DNA from: Mixophyes australis
Taxonomy: Eukaryota > Chordata > Amphibia > Anura > Limnodynastidae
Direction: 5' to 3'
Length of the DNA stretch: 64,000 nucleotides
NCBI GenBank assembly: GCA_036250195.1
Contig: JAVHZZ010000005.1
Span: forward strand, 123,782,765-123,846,764
Shown here piece by piece: positions 1-11,149 of the stretch. Position numbers and translations under genes: made by a program. The notes below the pieces were generated by a model. It made no database searches. It was not told the origin of the DNA and saw nothing but the letters and a program-made list of their open reading frames with translations. Numbering within the stretch: position 1 is the first letter of the stretch; each line of letters starts with the position of its first letter.

Positions 1-1258
1 GACCTGGCTGAACCAGCATGGGCCAAGGAACTGGCGAGATCCATAGTGGAGCTTAAGAGAGATTACCCACATTTGGGGTCGGTAAGTACTGACACTTTAA
101 CCTCCTCTTCGTTAGGTACACATTCTTCAGATGTCCTTCCCTCTGGTCAGGCATTGCAGTCTGTGACCGGGGTATCTGGAAATTCCGCCGAACCTCCATG
201 GATGCAAAACATGCAGAGATCGGTCCAGGGTCTGACCACAGTGTCTGCTTCTCTGGAATAGTTATTTTCCTCTCCACATGTGGCCAAACAGCGTAAATGC
301 ATGGCACTTCCTCTTACCCAGGACTTTGGTTGGGAGGAAGATCGGTCCACAAATCAGGGAATTGAGGACCTAATTTTAGCGTTGAGACATGTACTTCATA
401 TATCTGATGATGACCTGATACCGGTATTGATTTCTATATTTAGAAGTACAAAGCAGAGGCCTGTTTATTTTTCCCCATCTCCCCAACTTTGAGATTTGGG
501 ATGAGGCCAGACAAAGACAGGATACTAAATTCCAAATGTCTAGAAAATATCAGTTGTATTACCCCTTTCAGGATCGGGAGATGGGTGCAAGGGAGATGCA
601 CCCATAGTGCATTTGACTAAATCCACTATTATTTTGCCTAGCTCTGCTAGTCTAAAGGATGTATCTGACAGAAAATGCGAAGGCATACTGAAATTCATAT
701 ATTTGGCCTTGGGGGTATCTCTACACCCAGTAATGGTGGCAGCCTGGGTTGTTAAAGCGATAGAGGCATGGGCCACGGCTTTAAGCGAGAGTATTTAGTC
801 TGATTTCAACAGGGCTGAACTGGTTCCCTTGGCAGATAATATCAAGGAGGCTTCAGAGTCCCTAGGGGACGCAGTCTTAGATGCTGGACAGGGACTATCT
901 TGCACTTCCTCCTTAGCCATGGCAGGTAGACAGACACTCTGGCTCAAATCTTGGGTGGCGGATGCTGAATCCAAGCGAGCTTTGGGGGCCTTACCCTATG
1001 ATGGTTCAGTCTTGTTTGGGCAGGCTCTAGACAAGTTTATTGCCCAAGCCACAGGAGGGAAGAGTTCACTTTCTTCCGGTGGCCTCACAAAAATCAAAAG
1101 GTAAACAACACTATTGTTTCTGTCACCAGGTTGGGAACTCCAGAGGTGCCTCTGCGAGGGGTCATTCCTCAACGCCCAGAGTGGCGGTACACAAAAGCAG
1201 ACAGGCCTGGATGGGCCGTCACCTGGGCCCCAAACAGCCAGACAAGCAGTCTGCATGA
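1..1258 (+). pseudogene. DIRS1-like gag region, fragmented
   Basis: Several short + strand frames (46-261, 280-492, 607-798, 829-1104, 1040-1258) form a broken gag-like region upstream of the reverse transcriptase. The frame at 829-1104 carries the DIRS gag pattern of a basic/tryptophan stretch (WLKSW) followed by a hydrophobic LFGQAL segment. Frames change several times, so no continuous product remains. The assignment rests mainly on position and on family resemblance of the 829-1104 piece. The upstream part is poorly conserved in this family and would not be recognisable alone. Confidence 0.6.
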
Positions 1259-1574
1259 CTCACCACCTTGTCAAAGGATGAGTGCAGTAGTGGGAGCACG
1301 CTTGTTAGAGTTTCATGACATGTAGGTCTGTTCCACTACAGACACATGGGTAAAAGGAGTAGTTTCCAGGGGATACTTTCTGGACCTGGCGGGACCGCCG
1401 CCCAGACGATTCCTAAATACTCCTCCCTAGGATTCGGTCAGATGGGTGGTCCTGAGGGTAGCCGCCAGGTCCTTGGTGAACTCTGGGGTGGTGGTACCAG
1501 TCCCACACCATGAGAGAGGATTTCTCTATTATTTCCATCTTTTTCTGGTATAATGACCAGACCACAAATTCCTA

Positions 1575-2950
1575 ACATCCTTTGATATTAAGGATGCCTA
1601 TCTACATGTGCCAATCTGGTCAGGTCACCACAACCTGCTCAGGTTTGCGGTAGACAGGGAACACTTCCATTATGGAGCGCGTCCATTTGGGCTGGCAACA
1701 GCTCCCAGAGTATTTACAAAAATAATGTCTGCGATGGCCACTCAGTTACGGTTAAAGGGAGTAGTGATCATTCCATACATGGACAATCTCCTACTAAAAG
1801 CAGATTCAGCGGCTCGGCTAAGCCTGCATCTGCAGTTGACTGGGCAATTTCTTCAGGAACACTGTTGGATTATCCACATAAAGAAGTCCAACATGATCCC
1901 TACCCAGCGGATGGTGTTCCTGGGTCTTCTGTTCGACACAAAAGCCCAGAGTGTCCTTGCCTCCAGACAGAGTCAGGACAATTCAAACCCAGGTAAAATT
2001 GTTGCTGTCACAGACCCGTGTGTCAGTTCTGCAATGCATGAAACTGATGGATCGCATGGTATCATGCTTCGAAGTGGTCCGGTTTTCCGGGTTACGTTCC
2101 CGCAAATTCCAACTAGTGATTTTGGAAAAATGGTCGAGACAGAATCCTCAATTGGTGGGTCAGTCTCTAGTTCTGTCAGGGGAGACACGACGATCTCTTC
2201 TGTGTGTGGCTCAGGTCAAGAATCCTGAACCAAAGATGTCTGTACACTGGGACTGGATAGTGGTAACAGCAGATGGCAGTCTCTTAGGTTGGGGTGAAGT
2301 GCTTCTGCATCTTTGCCTACAGGGCACCTGGTCTTGCGAGAAAGCTCGGCTTCCGACAAATGTATTATAGTTGAGAGCCATCTTCAATGCGCTGTCTCAG
2401 GCCCAGGAACCTCGAGCTTATGACCTGTCAAGATACAGTCAACCAACGCCACTGCAGTGGCATATATCAATCATCAGGTAGGAACTCAGAGTTCACTGGC
2501 AATGTCGGAGATGGGTAAGATTTTGAAATGGGCGGAACGGTGGGTTCCATTCATTTCGGCAGTTTTTATCCAAAACTGGAAGACGGATTATTTAAGTAGC
2601 AATGCTTTAAATCTGGGAGAGTGGTCCCTACACCTGGAGGTATTCCAAATGATTGTTCAAAAATGTGGTCTTCTGGAGGTAGACCTAATAGCCTCTCGGC
2701 TGATTTGCAGAGTGGCCGTGTATTGTGCCAGGACCAGGGATCCTCAGGCGTTTTTGGTGGACGCCACGACGGTTCCTTGGCCATTCAGTCTAGGGTACAT
2801 CTTCCCTCCAATTCCAATGTTGCCAAGGGTCCTGCAAAAGATAAAGAAAGAGCCAGTCATCCTGCTGGCTCCCAACTGGCCTCAGAGGTCCTGGTGCACA
2901 GATCTTCCAACATGGCGCTGGAACTGCCGTGGCATCTTCCACTGAGAAAA
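1575..2950 (+). pseudogene. DIRS1-like reverse transcriptase and RNase H, inactivated
   Basis: The reverse transcriptase opens with a KDAYLHVP motif just before 1608 and continues through a PFGLATAPRVFTK motif typical of DIRS/Ty3-type enzymes. The catalytic box at 1776-1787 reads YMDN instead of YxDD, so the second catalytic aspartate is lost. A frame change near 1960-2000 leads to a stretch ending in a TADGSLLGWG RNase H motif near 2270. A further frame at 2457-2945 contains AYINHQ and LLAPNWPQR, matching the end of DIRS RNase H. The substituted residue and several frame breaks make enzymatic activity very unlikely. Confidence 0.82.
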
Positions 2951-3039
2951 GATCTGCTAAGCAAGGGTGCATTCTTTATCCAAGAACTAGCACAGCTGGC
3001 TTTGATGGCTTGGAGGTTGAAACCTTAATTCTTAAATGA

Positions 3040-4037
3040 AAAGTTTTGTCAGATAAGGTAATTCGTACAATGATCAGGGCCAGGAAGCCATCTTCCTCCA
3101 TTAACTACTGTAGGATCTGGAGGTCCTACATTAGATGGTGCGAGTTGTGGAAGGTTTCTACCTTTTTTCCTTCAGTGTGCCTCATTTGTTAACCTTTCTC
3201 CAGGAAGGCCTGGATAAGGGATTGAGGTTGGCATCACTTAAAGTGCAGATCTCGGCTTTGTCGGTATACTTTCAAAGAAGGTTGGTTTTGATACCAGATG
3301 TCCAAACCTTCTTGGAGGGGGTTCTAGACATACAATCCCCCTTTGTTCAACCTGTGGAGCCATCTGACTTAAATTTGGTACTTAGAATCCTGCAGGGTTC
3401 GACATTTGAACCACTGGACACGGTTCCCCTCAAATATCTTACCTAGAAGGTGGTATTTTTGCTGGCCATTGCTTCGGCCAGAAATGTCTCGGAGTTGGTG
3501 GCTCTTTCATGTAGGCCTTTTTTTTCTTTCCTTCCATGATGACTGGGCGGTTCTCTGTACCTTGCCGTCCTTTCGAAAGTGGTATCTAGGTTTCATGTAA
3601 ATGATGATATTACTATTCCTGCATTTACTGGTGAGGGTAAGTCCAGGGGGCAAAGTTCACAGTTGCTCCTAGAAGTAATCCTCGCCTTGCGGATTTATGT
3701 GGACAGGTCAGCTTCAGTCAGGAAGACTGACAATCTTCTAGTCTTGTATGATGTCCGGAAGCGTGGCTGGCCAGCCACAAAACAGACACTATCCAGATGG
3801 ATCACGGCTACTAATTGCCAGGCGAATGCCTCTGTATGTGCGCCAGTTCCAGCGGGTCTTACTGACCATTACGTGCTTCTTGGGTGGCGTGGCACAAGGC
3901 CTCAGTTGAGTAGGTGTGCCGGACCTTCCGTCCACACGTTCATGAAATTCTACAGATTTCATGTATTTGCTTCAAAAGATGCTAGTGTTGGCTGTAATGT
4001 GTTACGTGCTGCTCGCTCAGAGCATTCCCACCCATAG
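3040..4037 (+). pseudogene. DIRS1-like tyrosine recombinase, frameshifted
   Basis: The region begins with the N-terminal arm of the recombinase (around 3040-3130, RARKPSS) and is spread over at least three frames. The part around 3480 reads SARNVSELVALS, matching the box that carries the first catalytic arginine. The 3579-4037 frame contains KTDNLLV and KRGWPATKQTLSRWI, typical of the catalytic domain, and ends with HTFMKFYRFHVF, the C-terminal segment that contains the nucleophilic tyrosine in this family. The part expected to hold the HxxR box (around 3850-3930) is out of frame. This gene would join the circular cDNA to the target, but here it is broken. Confidence 0.8.
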
Positions 4038-4335
4038 GGGCAGCTTTGGAACGTCCCCATGATCAGTAGTGTTCCCCAACTGTTTGTGCTACAGAAAAAA
4101 AAGATTTTTGTCCTCACTGTAAAATCTGTTTTTCTAAACACAGTTGAAGAACACTGCGCAGCCACCCTTTTGTAGTTCTGACAGTTCGTTATGTGTTCTG
4201 TTGATTGAGTTTTGCGAGTTTTGTCCTCTCTTGCGGCTTGGTTAGTTAATAAACTGAATATTTCCGGTGGCATGGGGGTGGGGTCATAGAGGGGTGGGAG
4301 CAGGCTAGAGAAGTCTTTGTAGTCCCTTAACTCCA
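4038..4335 (+). repeat. 3' terminal region of the DIRS1-like element
   Basis: Non-coding sequence follows the recombinase stop. It contains a GATTTTTGTCCTCACTGTA segment and a partial self-complement in which GTGTTCCCCAACTG (about 4069) faces CAGTTGAAGAACAC (about 4141). Such inverted and complementary terminal segments are how DIRS elements template their circular intermediate. The other end of the element is outside the window, so the full terminal repeat cannot be compared. Confidence 0.55.
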
Positions 4336-4416
4336 CAACATAAATATTAGCGATAGATATCTGTAGATTTTAAAAAAAAATTTTTACCACATTAACTTTT
4401 TATTCTATGTATGTAG

Positions 4417-4599
4417 GGAAGAACTAAAACATTTTGTTGAAAATGGAACATTAACACATCTAAAAGTCTGCTTCTCAAGAGAGGCACCCAACTGCCCAAA
4501 TGAATACTTTCCAAAATATGTTCAGGAATATCTTAAAATTTGCTCTCAAGATATTGTTAAAATATTGACCAAGGAAAATGGACTCATTTATGTTTGTGG
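4417..4599 (+). CDS. mtrr: Methionine synthase reductase, penultimate coding exon
   Basis: The 183-bp exon is bounded by an acceptor (ATGTAG before 4417) and a GTAAGT donor at 4600. It begins with the third base of a codon and ends with two bases of a glycine codon, completed by the exon at 18663. Its 61-residue translation contains THLKVCFSREAP, KYVQEYL and LIYVCG and lines up with the NADPH-binding part of vertebrate MTRR, where LIYVCG is the nucleotide-binding strand next to the diflavin C-terminus. MTRR is a cytosolic diflavin enzyme that passes electrons from NADPH through FAD and FMN to cob(II)alamin, regenerating methionine synthase. Earlier exons lie upstream of the window. Confidence 0.95.
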
Positions 4600-4879
4600 G
4601 TAAGTATGCTGCATATTCTTTATGGCACCAGATAATATAAATTGTATGTTTTTGTTTTGTATATTCTAATGTGATTCATCGCTTCATGTAGTATTTCTTA
4701 TGTATGTACTTTATAGTATGAAAGTTCCACTTCCTTAGGACTTTCTTTTAATAAGCACTGTCTGCTATTCTGCTAGAAGATTGTCTGTCAAATGTGGCAA
4801 AAAGATATATATAATTTTTATCTAAACTTATTTATAATTCTATATTGGGTTGAAATATATAGGTAGGTATGTGTGTTAT

Positions 4880-5690
4880 GTATACATATGCTCAGTGGCT
4901 ATTAGGTATGCTTTTTTTAGCATTGGGTAGGATCTCACTTTGTCCCCACAACAGCCTGAATTATTAGTGGCATGGCTCCAACAAGGTGCTGGAAACATTC
5001 CTTTTTGAGATTCTCGTCCATTTTGACATGATGGCTTCACAAATTTGTCGGCTACACATTCATGCTGCAAATCTCCCATTCCACAACATCTCAAAGGTGC
5101 TCTATTAGATTGAGATCTGGTTACCGTGGATGCTGTTGGAGTACACTGAACTAATTGTCTCTGTCTGTGGATCCAGCTTGTAATGATGAGGTTGAGGGAT
5201 GCATATAGTCAGCAACAATACTCAGGTAAGGTGTGGTATTTAAACAACGCTCAATAGGTATTAAGAGGCCTAATGTGTGCCTAGAATACATTACCCTCAC
5301 CATTACAGCCATCAGACTGCATTAATGTGGCAAGGCAGCATGGATCCATGAACTCATGATGTATACACCGCATTTAGATCCTACCATTTGCATGTTGCAG
5401 CAGAAATCTAGAATCCCCAGACCAGGAGACGTTTTTACAGTCTAAAACTGTACAGTTTGTTGACCCTGTGCCCCCACTGTAGCCTCAGTTTTCTGTTCTT
5501 GGGTGACGGGAGTTGGAACCTAGTGTAGTCTTCTGCTGCTTTATCATATTCACTTCAAGGTTCAACATGTTGTACATTCAGAGATGCTCTTCTGCTTTCC
5601 ATTGTTGTAACTCATGGTTATTTGAGATACTGCAAACTAATATAAGTGATCAAAAAGGGTGTGTGAATTATGCACCCCAAAGTAACCAAA
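4880..5690 (-). pseudogene. Tc1/mariner-type transposase relic 1
   Basis: Read on the - strand, the sequence shows the C-terminal half of a Tc1-like DDE transposase. A PDLNLIEHL motif (about 5105-5135) is the family's SPDLNPIEHLWD box, and a KKECFQHLVGAMP segment nearer 4980 matches the C-terminus. Upstream on the - strand (5200-5690) are degenerate matches to the catalytic core and N-terminal helix-turn-helix region. Several stops and frameshifts occur. It is a fossil insertion, antisense to mtrr, inside the last intron. Clear terminal inverted repeats were not found, so limits are approximate. Confidence 0.78.
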
Positions 5691-5699
5691 ACATTAACT

Positions 5700-6696
5700 A
5701 GGTTATAACACTTAATGCATAAATAATAAGAAAGGCAGCATTGCTCACCATAAGTACCACTAAATGTTCTCTATTAACTATAGCAATCCCGCCTGTCTCT
5801 TCTTGCTTACATCAAGAAAGAGAACTAATGAAAACCACCTCCGATCAGCACTTACTAATGCGTGACAAAAGCAATCATTGATGTTCATACAATCTGATGG
5901 TCCTTGTCATTGAGGAATCTTCTCATGAGCTGCACAAAGTTTAAGCAGAGATGGTCTCTGTAGAGCATACTGTGAAGATACGTGGTTTCCAAATCACTCA
6001 GACACGGTATTAGAGAAAAAATATAAAGATTATTTATTCTGTAGAACAGGATTAAATACAGTACGGTCCCCTTAACGATAGCAGGTTCAACAAGTGAGGA
6101 AATCCGTTCAAATAAATCCAGTGAGATGTTCCATAGCACATCTTTGGCAGAGCATCACCTCTTGGCCAAAGGCAGTCACCTATGTGTCCAACTCCCAGGG
6201 TAGCCTCTTTTATCGCCTCATAATCCCACCTTGGGAACTGGCTGCCCAGGGGAGTTGCAAAAGGTCTCGATTGATGGGCTTCTCACACTATCCAGCCTCC
6301 TCTCCTACCTCCTCAGGTATTCTCTCTCAGGTGACCCCTGCTGGGCCCGGCTCCTGGCTGTCTGTAAAGCTCACTAGTGGACAATAGGGAGCAAACAGAA
6401 ATTACAATGGTAATTTAATTCACTCAAATCCTGAGTGTTCCCTGTGGAGGTGGAATTTAACCCCTGAAATACTTTTCCAAGGCGATGTTATAGTTCCAGC
6501 ACTGATACTTCCTGATAACTACATGGCTAAAAAGTGCAGTCTGGGTATGGATTAGATTAAGAGGTTGTAACACTGTTCCATACAGTATGCTCGTTTCTTT
6601 ACAGATACCATTACTAATAATTTGTTAGATCATAGCTTCCTTGATTTGGTGTTCAAAATTAAAAATTTGGTTATCAAGTGTTGCAAAGATCTATGA
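5700..6696. other. Intron sequence with a possible LTR-like segment, no gene
   Basis: No coding exon was recognised. Between about 5880 and 6400 the - strand has a polyadenylation-type AATAAA in an AT-rich stretch and a GC-rich body, which could be an old LTR read on the - strand. There is no paired copy in the window and no target duplication was seen, so this is only a guess. The rest is unassigned. Confidence 0.3.
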
Positions 6697-7187
6697 TACA
6701 GTGCGTTTAAAAAAGATGGACCCAATTTGTAATAGCTATATCTCTGCAACCACAAACCGCCTATTAATGAAACTCTTACCAGTTGAAAGGGAGGGGCATA
6801 GAGTTTCAAATGACTACTGCTCGATGCCTCTCCCAGCGCACCAGCAGCCACTAGCCTCAGTTGTTCGCAAGTTGGCAATTCTGCAACAAAAGGTAAAGTT
6901 TTACGTTCTGCAGTTCAGCAAGAATGAATCCGTAAGCATTTGTCATTGGTTCCAACACTTTGAGGAAACAGGCTGTTTATGTAAGAGGAAAACATGAGAA
7001 GAATTCAAAAGAGTTTTCTGCGTAGCTGCGCAAATCCACTCGTCATGCCAGCCGAGAACTTGCACATAGAGCATTTATAAAATGGTTAGTAAAATTTGAT
7101 AACTCTTTAAACTGCTTGTAACTTTTGTGTAATTTTAACATGTGAAATATTGCTTTGAAATTGGGTTCATCTTTTTGAAACACCCTA
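6697..7187 (+). mobile_element. Mariner-type MITE with a transposase fossil
   Basis: A 29-bp left end at 6701-6729 (containing AAAAGATGGACCCAATTTG) is the inverted match of the right end at 7157-7185. Both are flanked by TA dinucleotides (6697-6698 and 7186-7187), the Tc1/mariner target. The interior reads on the + strand as QFSKNESVSICHWFQHFEETG around 6910-6970, resembling the N-terminal helix-turn-helix of mariner-family transposases, followed by stops. At about 490 bp it is too short to encode the full enzyme and is an internally deleted, non-autonomous copy. The exact family is not certain. Confidence 0.7.
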
Positions 7188-7469
7188 TTAGTATGAAAGT
7201 TATAATTCAAATAATTATTAATCTGACTCTTCCATTTATAAGTGGCTCACAGGTGTAACACAAAATAGATCATTTCTCAATTAAAAAAGCAGAAGACCTA
7301 GGTGATTTAACCTTCGTTCTACATTGTAACAAAATAATTTGTGCTTGTTCTTCCAAAGTGACTCTGCTTCTCTGCCAAGCAGTCTGAAATCTTTTTAAGG
7401 TGTTGCAACCTTATCCAAGCTGCAGCCCAACGAAAAACAAGGTGCAAGGGTAACATAATGTTATATCTA
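7188..7469. other. Intron sequence, nothing recognised
   Basis: AT-rich intron of mtrr with no supported gene, RNA or repeat. Confidence 0.5.
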
Positions 7470-7680
7470 GTTTATCTATCCATAGTTTTAATGAGGCTGA
7501 CTTTAAGTTACTGCAAAGGGGAATACATTTTGTCCCTTCTACCAAATTTCCTGATTTTCAGTGGAAGGCGGTCTTTTTTAGGATGGGCAGATCCTCAAGC
7601 CTTAGGAAACTTTTTGACGAATATAATCCTGTGATTGTTCTACTACTACGGCAAATGTTACTCTTATTTATTATGTTCCA
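7470..7680 (+). pseudogene. Penelope-like N-terminal remnant
   Basis: A + strand frame reads INLS followed by a pattern like FKLLQRGIHFVPSTKFPDFQ and ends with SSLRKLF. The combination 'leucine-rich start, LL-x-GL-x-F-x-P, F-x-RKL' occurs just upstream of the reverse transcriptase in Penelope-like elements. It is short and degenerate. The GIY-YIG relic at about 8850-9165, same strand, may be the other end of the same copy, with the RT lost or unrecognisable between them. Confidence 0.45.
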
Positions 7681-8849
7681 GTGATTTGTGTGATGGTAAT
7701 AGGTTTGTAATTCTTTTGGAGATGCTGAAACTCTGATATGTTACTATTTTTTATTTGAAGGTGTGTGGGTTTTCTTTTTCTTTTTTTTACATTGAATTGG
7801 TACCACACTGGATTCTTTGGTGGCTCCATCTTATGCTAATTGTTACATATTTGATCATAAACCGTTTTAATGATCAGATCAACATCAAGGCTTACACTTC
7901 ATACATTTTACAAGTGCTATATCTAGTATATACTTTTGATTTGAATTGGACTGGTAAATGAAAAATATATTGTGTATAACGCTTACAATCATGAAATAGC
8001 AGCATAAATTATAATACAATCACAAATTATGTATAAGAAAATTATTTAATAAATATCACAATTAAAATCACTTGCCTTTCATAAGTTGTTAGACAACACA
8101 TTCCTTGGTTTCAATGTATGGAGACCCAATATTTAACAATCAGCTCGGTTGAACCATGCATCAACGAATACTTTAATGGAGGAGATCTGGCACAGCCTTC
8201 ATAACTCACCAGCGGGGTCTGATAAAGTCCTGAACAAAGCCATTCTTAGATAATTATTTTTCCTACATTAAAGTGAATGCTGGTCCAATACATGCAGTAG
8301 GTGACATTATTATTTTAAAAGCCAAGTTTGCAATTTAAGCAATTTCATTAATATATTTAAACATTAAAAACTATACTTACACAAATACTCTGGTCTAAAA
8401 TCAACATTACATTTAGTTGGTAACTATTCATTGTCTGAATTCTAAATTACTTAAACAGCTGAATAAAGTCCTCTGCAGTAGTTGTAGGAAAAACTAATTT
8501 TTGGAAAAAATTGGCCATAAAAGAGAAGTAGATAATGTGAATTGAGAAACAGCACAAGCTGAGAATCTTTTCATAAAGAGACCCAAAAATCAGTAACCGT
8601 GTGAGGATTCACACTAGGTCAAGATGACAGCAGTTAGATAACTATTCACAATGACCGCTACAACACATTTTCTCAGTTCCTGTAATCAGCACTCTGCTAA
8701 GAACAGCAATCTATCTAGTCTCCTCACCTCACAGAAACAACATGGATATGCTAGTACATTCATTTTTGCACTAAACCAATAAAGGGACCATGTATTAGAT
8801 GAAAAGGACATTTTAAATGTGTTCAATCTACCACGTAAATTTTTGTCTG
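7681..8849. other. Intron sequence between Penelope-like remnants, no gene
   Basis: AT-rich sequence with no frame showing a recognisable reverse transcriptase or other domain. If the flanking remnants are one element, this stretch replaced or degraded its RT core. Confidence 0.4.
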
Positions 8850-9165
8850 TTGCAGATGGTCACGCATCCATTAACTCATGAAATATACCTGATAAGTCAT
8901 TATTTGACTTGTACCACTACATTTGTTGTTTGTAAAATTTATGTAGGCAAGGCGGAGAGGTGTTTTAGTGAATGCATGGCATTGCACCGTTCCGCAATTA
9001 AAAAAGCTTTTAACCTTGAGTTAAGTGACCAGTCTGTTGCCGATCACTTAATCAGAGAAAGACACGAGGCTATTGATCATGTTCCACTGCCACTTAGAGA
9101 AGGTGATAGAAAAAAATTCACTGTTAATGTGTGGCGAGATGGATTCATGAACTCGAGTTACTGGT
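8850..9165 (+). pseudogene. Penelope-like element GIY-YIG endonuclease remnant 1
   Basis: The frame contains THEIYLISHYLTCTTTFVV, then KIYVGKAERC, a His-rich LHRSAIKKA helix, VADHLIRERH and finally HVPLPLREGDRKK. This order matches the GIY-YIG endonuclease at the C-terminus of vertebrate Penelope-like polyproteins (T-C-T-T-x-V-V-Y, then I-Y-V-G-K-T, H-R-x-x-I, H-F/L-x-E-x-x-H, then R-x-G-D-R). The cysteine-containing loop between the GIY-like and YVG parts is shortened, so the nuclease core is damaged. Downstream sequence from 9220 matches repeat family A. Confidence 0.75.
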
Positions 9166-9219
9166 CACTAGGGTTCTCAATAAGCATCTATTATTACATT
9201 GTGTTCTTTAAGTTCTATA

Positions 9220-10027
9220 GTCTCTGTTGCTGGATCACTCATAAATAACATATTGTATAAATGTATTTCAATTTGTGGCAGGGTGCCACTGTTTATTATT
9301 GCAAATGTACTGAGTTTTGTATTGAAAATGTACAGGAGGGGTCATTAGCCGTCCATCCTGTGCCTTAGTGAGATAGGAAACCTCTTAATAATGTAATGGC
9401 AAGTAATTTGGAAAATCATAGATGGATTTAATGCAATTTAACAGAATTTACATCCAAGTTTAGGGAATATTTTACATTCTGATGTTAAACATCAGTTATG
9501 GTCCCAGCTAGGATCAGGGGGATGTGTAACCCCCTGCCAACATGTGTGCAGAAACAGTGTAAAGAGCTCTGTTTGACCATGTAGTCGTAGACCGTCTGAA
9601 CTTCTGGAAGATCGCTAGTAGCTTTAAGGAGTGTGTAAATATCATTGAAAGGACCCTTGAGCATTAAATATCATTGCTTGAAGATTCTGCCTGATGCCAA
9701 TTGCCTGCTGTATTCTGTGACCAACAGATAAGAGCTTACACTATAAGCTGTTCCCTGACTGTACTGTGTTGAAACCAGTGTCTGCCCACTACCCAGCAGC
9801 CCTGATCCATAGTAAGCGGTCAGGAGGTATCAGCCAACCCACTGCAAAGAGCCGCTGTAGCAGCTATACTAGCTACCCAGAAGTAAGTGGTTTTAGGTGC
9901 CATGAAGGAGCCTAGTGATGGCAACAAGTTTCTCCTACAACTATTGCACAGTCGGCGAGTGTCTGGTGGTAAGGTGACACTAGTAGGAGTGGTCAGTAAC
10001 AGTCTGTTAGAGATGGTGAGAAAGAAA
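9220..10027 (+). repeat. Repeat family A, divergent copy 1
   Basis: The segment starting near 9225 (CTGGATCACTCATAAATAAC) matches the starts of copies at 19911 and 57609. The end (about 9780-10030) follows the same order of landmarks: CCACTACCCAGC, a CCCTGATC stretch, then CTACCCAGAAG. It directly follows a GIY-YIG remnant, so the family may be the 3' region of a Penelope-like element or an LTR-like unit. The solo LTR at 10033 interrupts its distal part. Confidence 0.55.
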
Positions 10028-10668
10028 CCCAGTGTCAGGCGCCGTCTCCGCACTGACACTTTGTGCAGGAGACGGACGCCTCCATCTTCTCAGAAACCAC
10101 GTCCCGTTGCCTTGCAGCGGGACGCTATCTCTGCTCACCTGTCTGCAGCCAGCATGTGTTACCGCCAAAATCTCCCTAACCCTATCAGGAGGCACCTTAG
10201 GCTATATAAAGCAGCCTCTGACACATGTCTAGTGCCAGATTATTTGGTCTTCAGCCTTGCTCCAGCGTTTGTTCCTGTGTTGCTGTTACTTGGATTCTGA
10301 CCCGGCTTGTTCCTGACTTCTCCTTCGGTTCCTGATTCTGGCTTAGACTGATATTTGGTATTGACCCGGCTTCCTGACCATTCTCTTGCTTCTGATTTGG
10401 CTATATCCGTTCCTCTGGTTGTGACCTGGCTTGTTGACTACTCTTCCATCCTGCATCCTGGTGAGCTGTCACCGCTGCCTCCATTGTTACCTCGCCAGCT
10501 GACTGATACTGAGGGCCGCGACCTGTGCGTCCCTAGCAGCAAAGTTCATACCTCCTTGCGGGGGTTCCTGGTGAAAACCAGGGGCGTGTTAGACTCCGCG
10601 CCTCAGTACTCAGTAGCGCCAACTGCTGGCAGGTATCATCAATTCCACAGAATAATTCTGACACCCAG
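10028..10668 (+). mobile_element. Solo Ty3/gypsy-type LTR with 5-bp target-site duplication
   Basis: The LTR is 631 bp (10033-10663), begins TGTCAGGCGCCG and ends ATTCTGACA, forming the TG...CA ends of an LTR. It is flanked on both sides by CCCAG (10028-10032 and 10664-10668), the 5-bp duplication made by retroviral-type integrases. A TATA box (CTATATAAAG) lies near 10202. No internal region or second LTR is present, so the element was reduced to a solo LTR by recombination between its two LTRs. The GC-rich U3 and TGAC-rich 3' part resemble amphibian Ty3/gypsy LTRs, but the family call is from memory of type only. Confidence 0.85.
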
Positions 10669-11149
10669 ATAAACTGTGTAAGAAAAATACCCCTTCATCC
10701 TTCCTCCCCCAACAGACTGGATGACAGGGTAAGCCCATCCAGTCAGTCTTCTTTGCTAATTTGTTTTGGGTTTTTTTGTTGTGGGGGGTGTAGTTCATAT
10801 TTTCATTATATACTGAGATCCTTGTGGCTATTTCATTGTTTACTTATTTCATATTTGTTCAAAGTTTCCCTAATTTATTTTTTAATGTCGACCTCTGTCT
10901 TACTGCTGCTAGATTGCTGTTTTAGTAATCTGTTATGCAATTGTTATGGACCTTGAATTATTTTCTGTACTCATTTCTAAAATGGATTGTACATAGATAG
11001 TGAGCAAGTTGAAAAAGCTGTGCTGACACTCAACTAGGTAATAAAAATCAGAGAACCCGTAAAAATATATTAGTTTAAAATTAAACAAAAAAACAGTCTA
11101 AGCATTATTGTAGACTGCAGCAGGTTTTCCTACAGGATTTCTCTGTAAT
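10669..11149. other. Intron sequence, nothing recognised
   Basis: T-rich intron sequence after the solo LTR. No exon, RNA or clear repeat was identified. Confidence 0.4.

Larger units (their letters stand above)
1..4335 (+). mobile_element. DIRS1-like tyrosine-recombinase retrotransposon, decayed, 5' end outside window
   Basis: The order of remnants is gag-like region, reverse transcriptase, RNase H, tyrosine recombinase, then a non-coding terminal region. That order, with a tyrosine recombinase in place of a DDE integrase, is diagnostic of the DIRS order. The element lies in sense orientation in the mtrr intron just before the exon at 4417. All coding parts have frameshifts and stops, so it is a dead copy. 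The right boundary near 4335 is set by where the terminal-type sequence gives way to AT-rich intron and is approximate. A second, different DIRS-like copy lies at about 14.05-17.64 kb. Confidence 0.85.
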
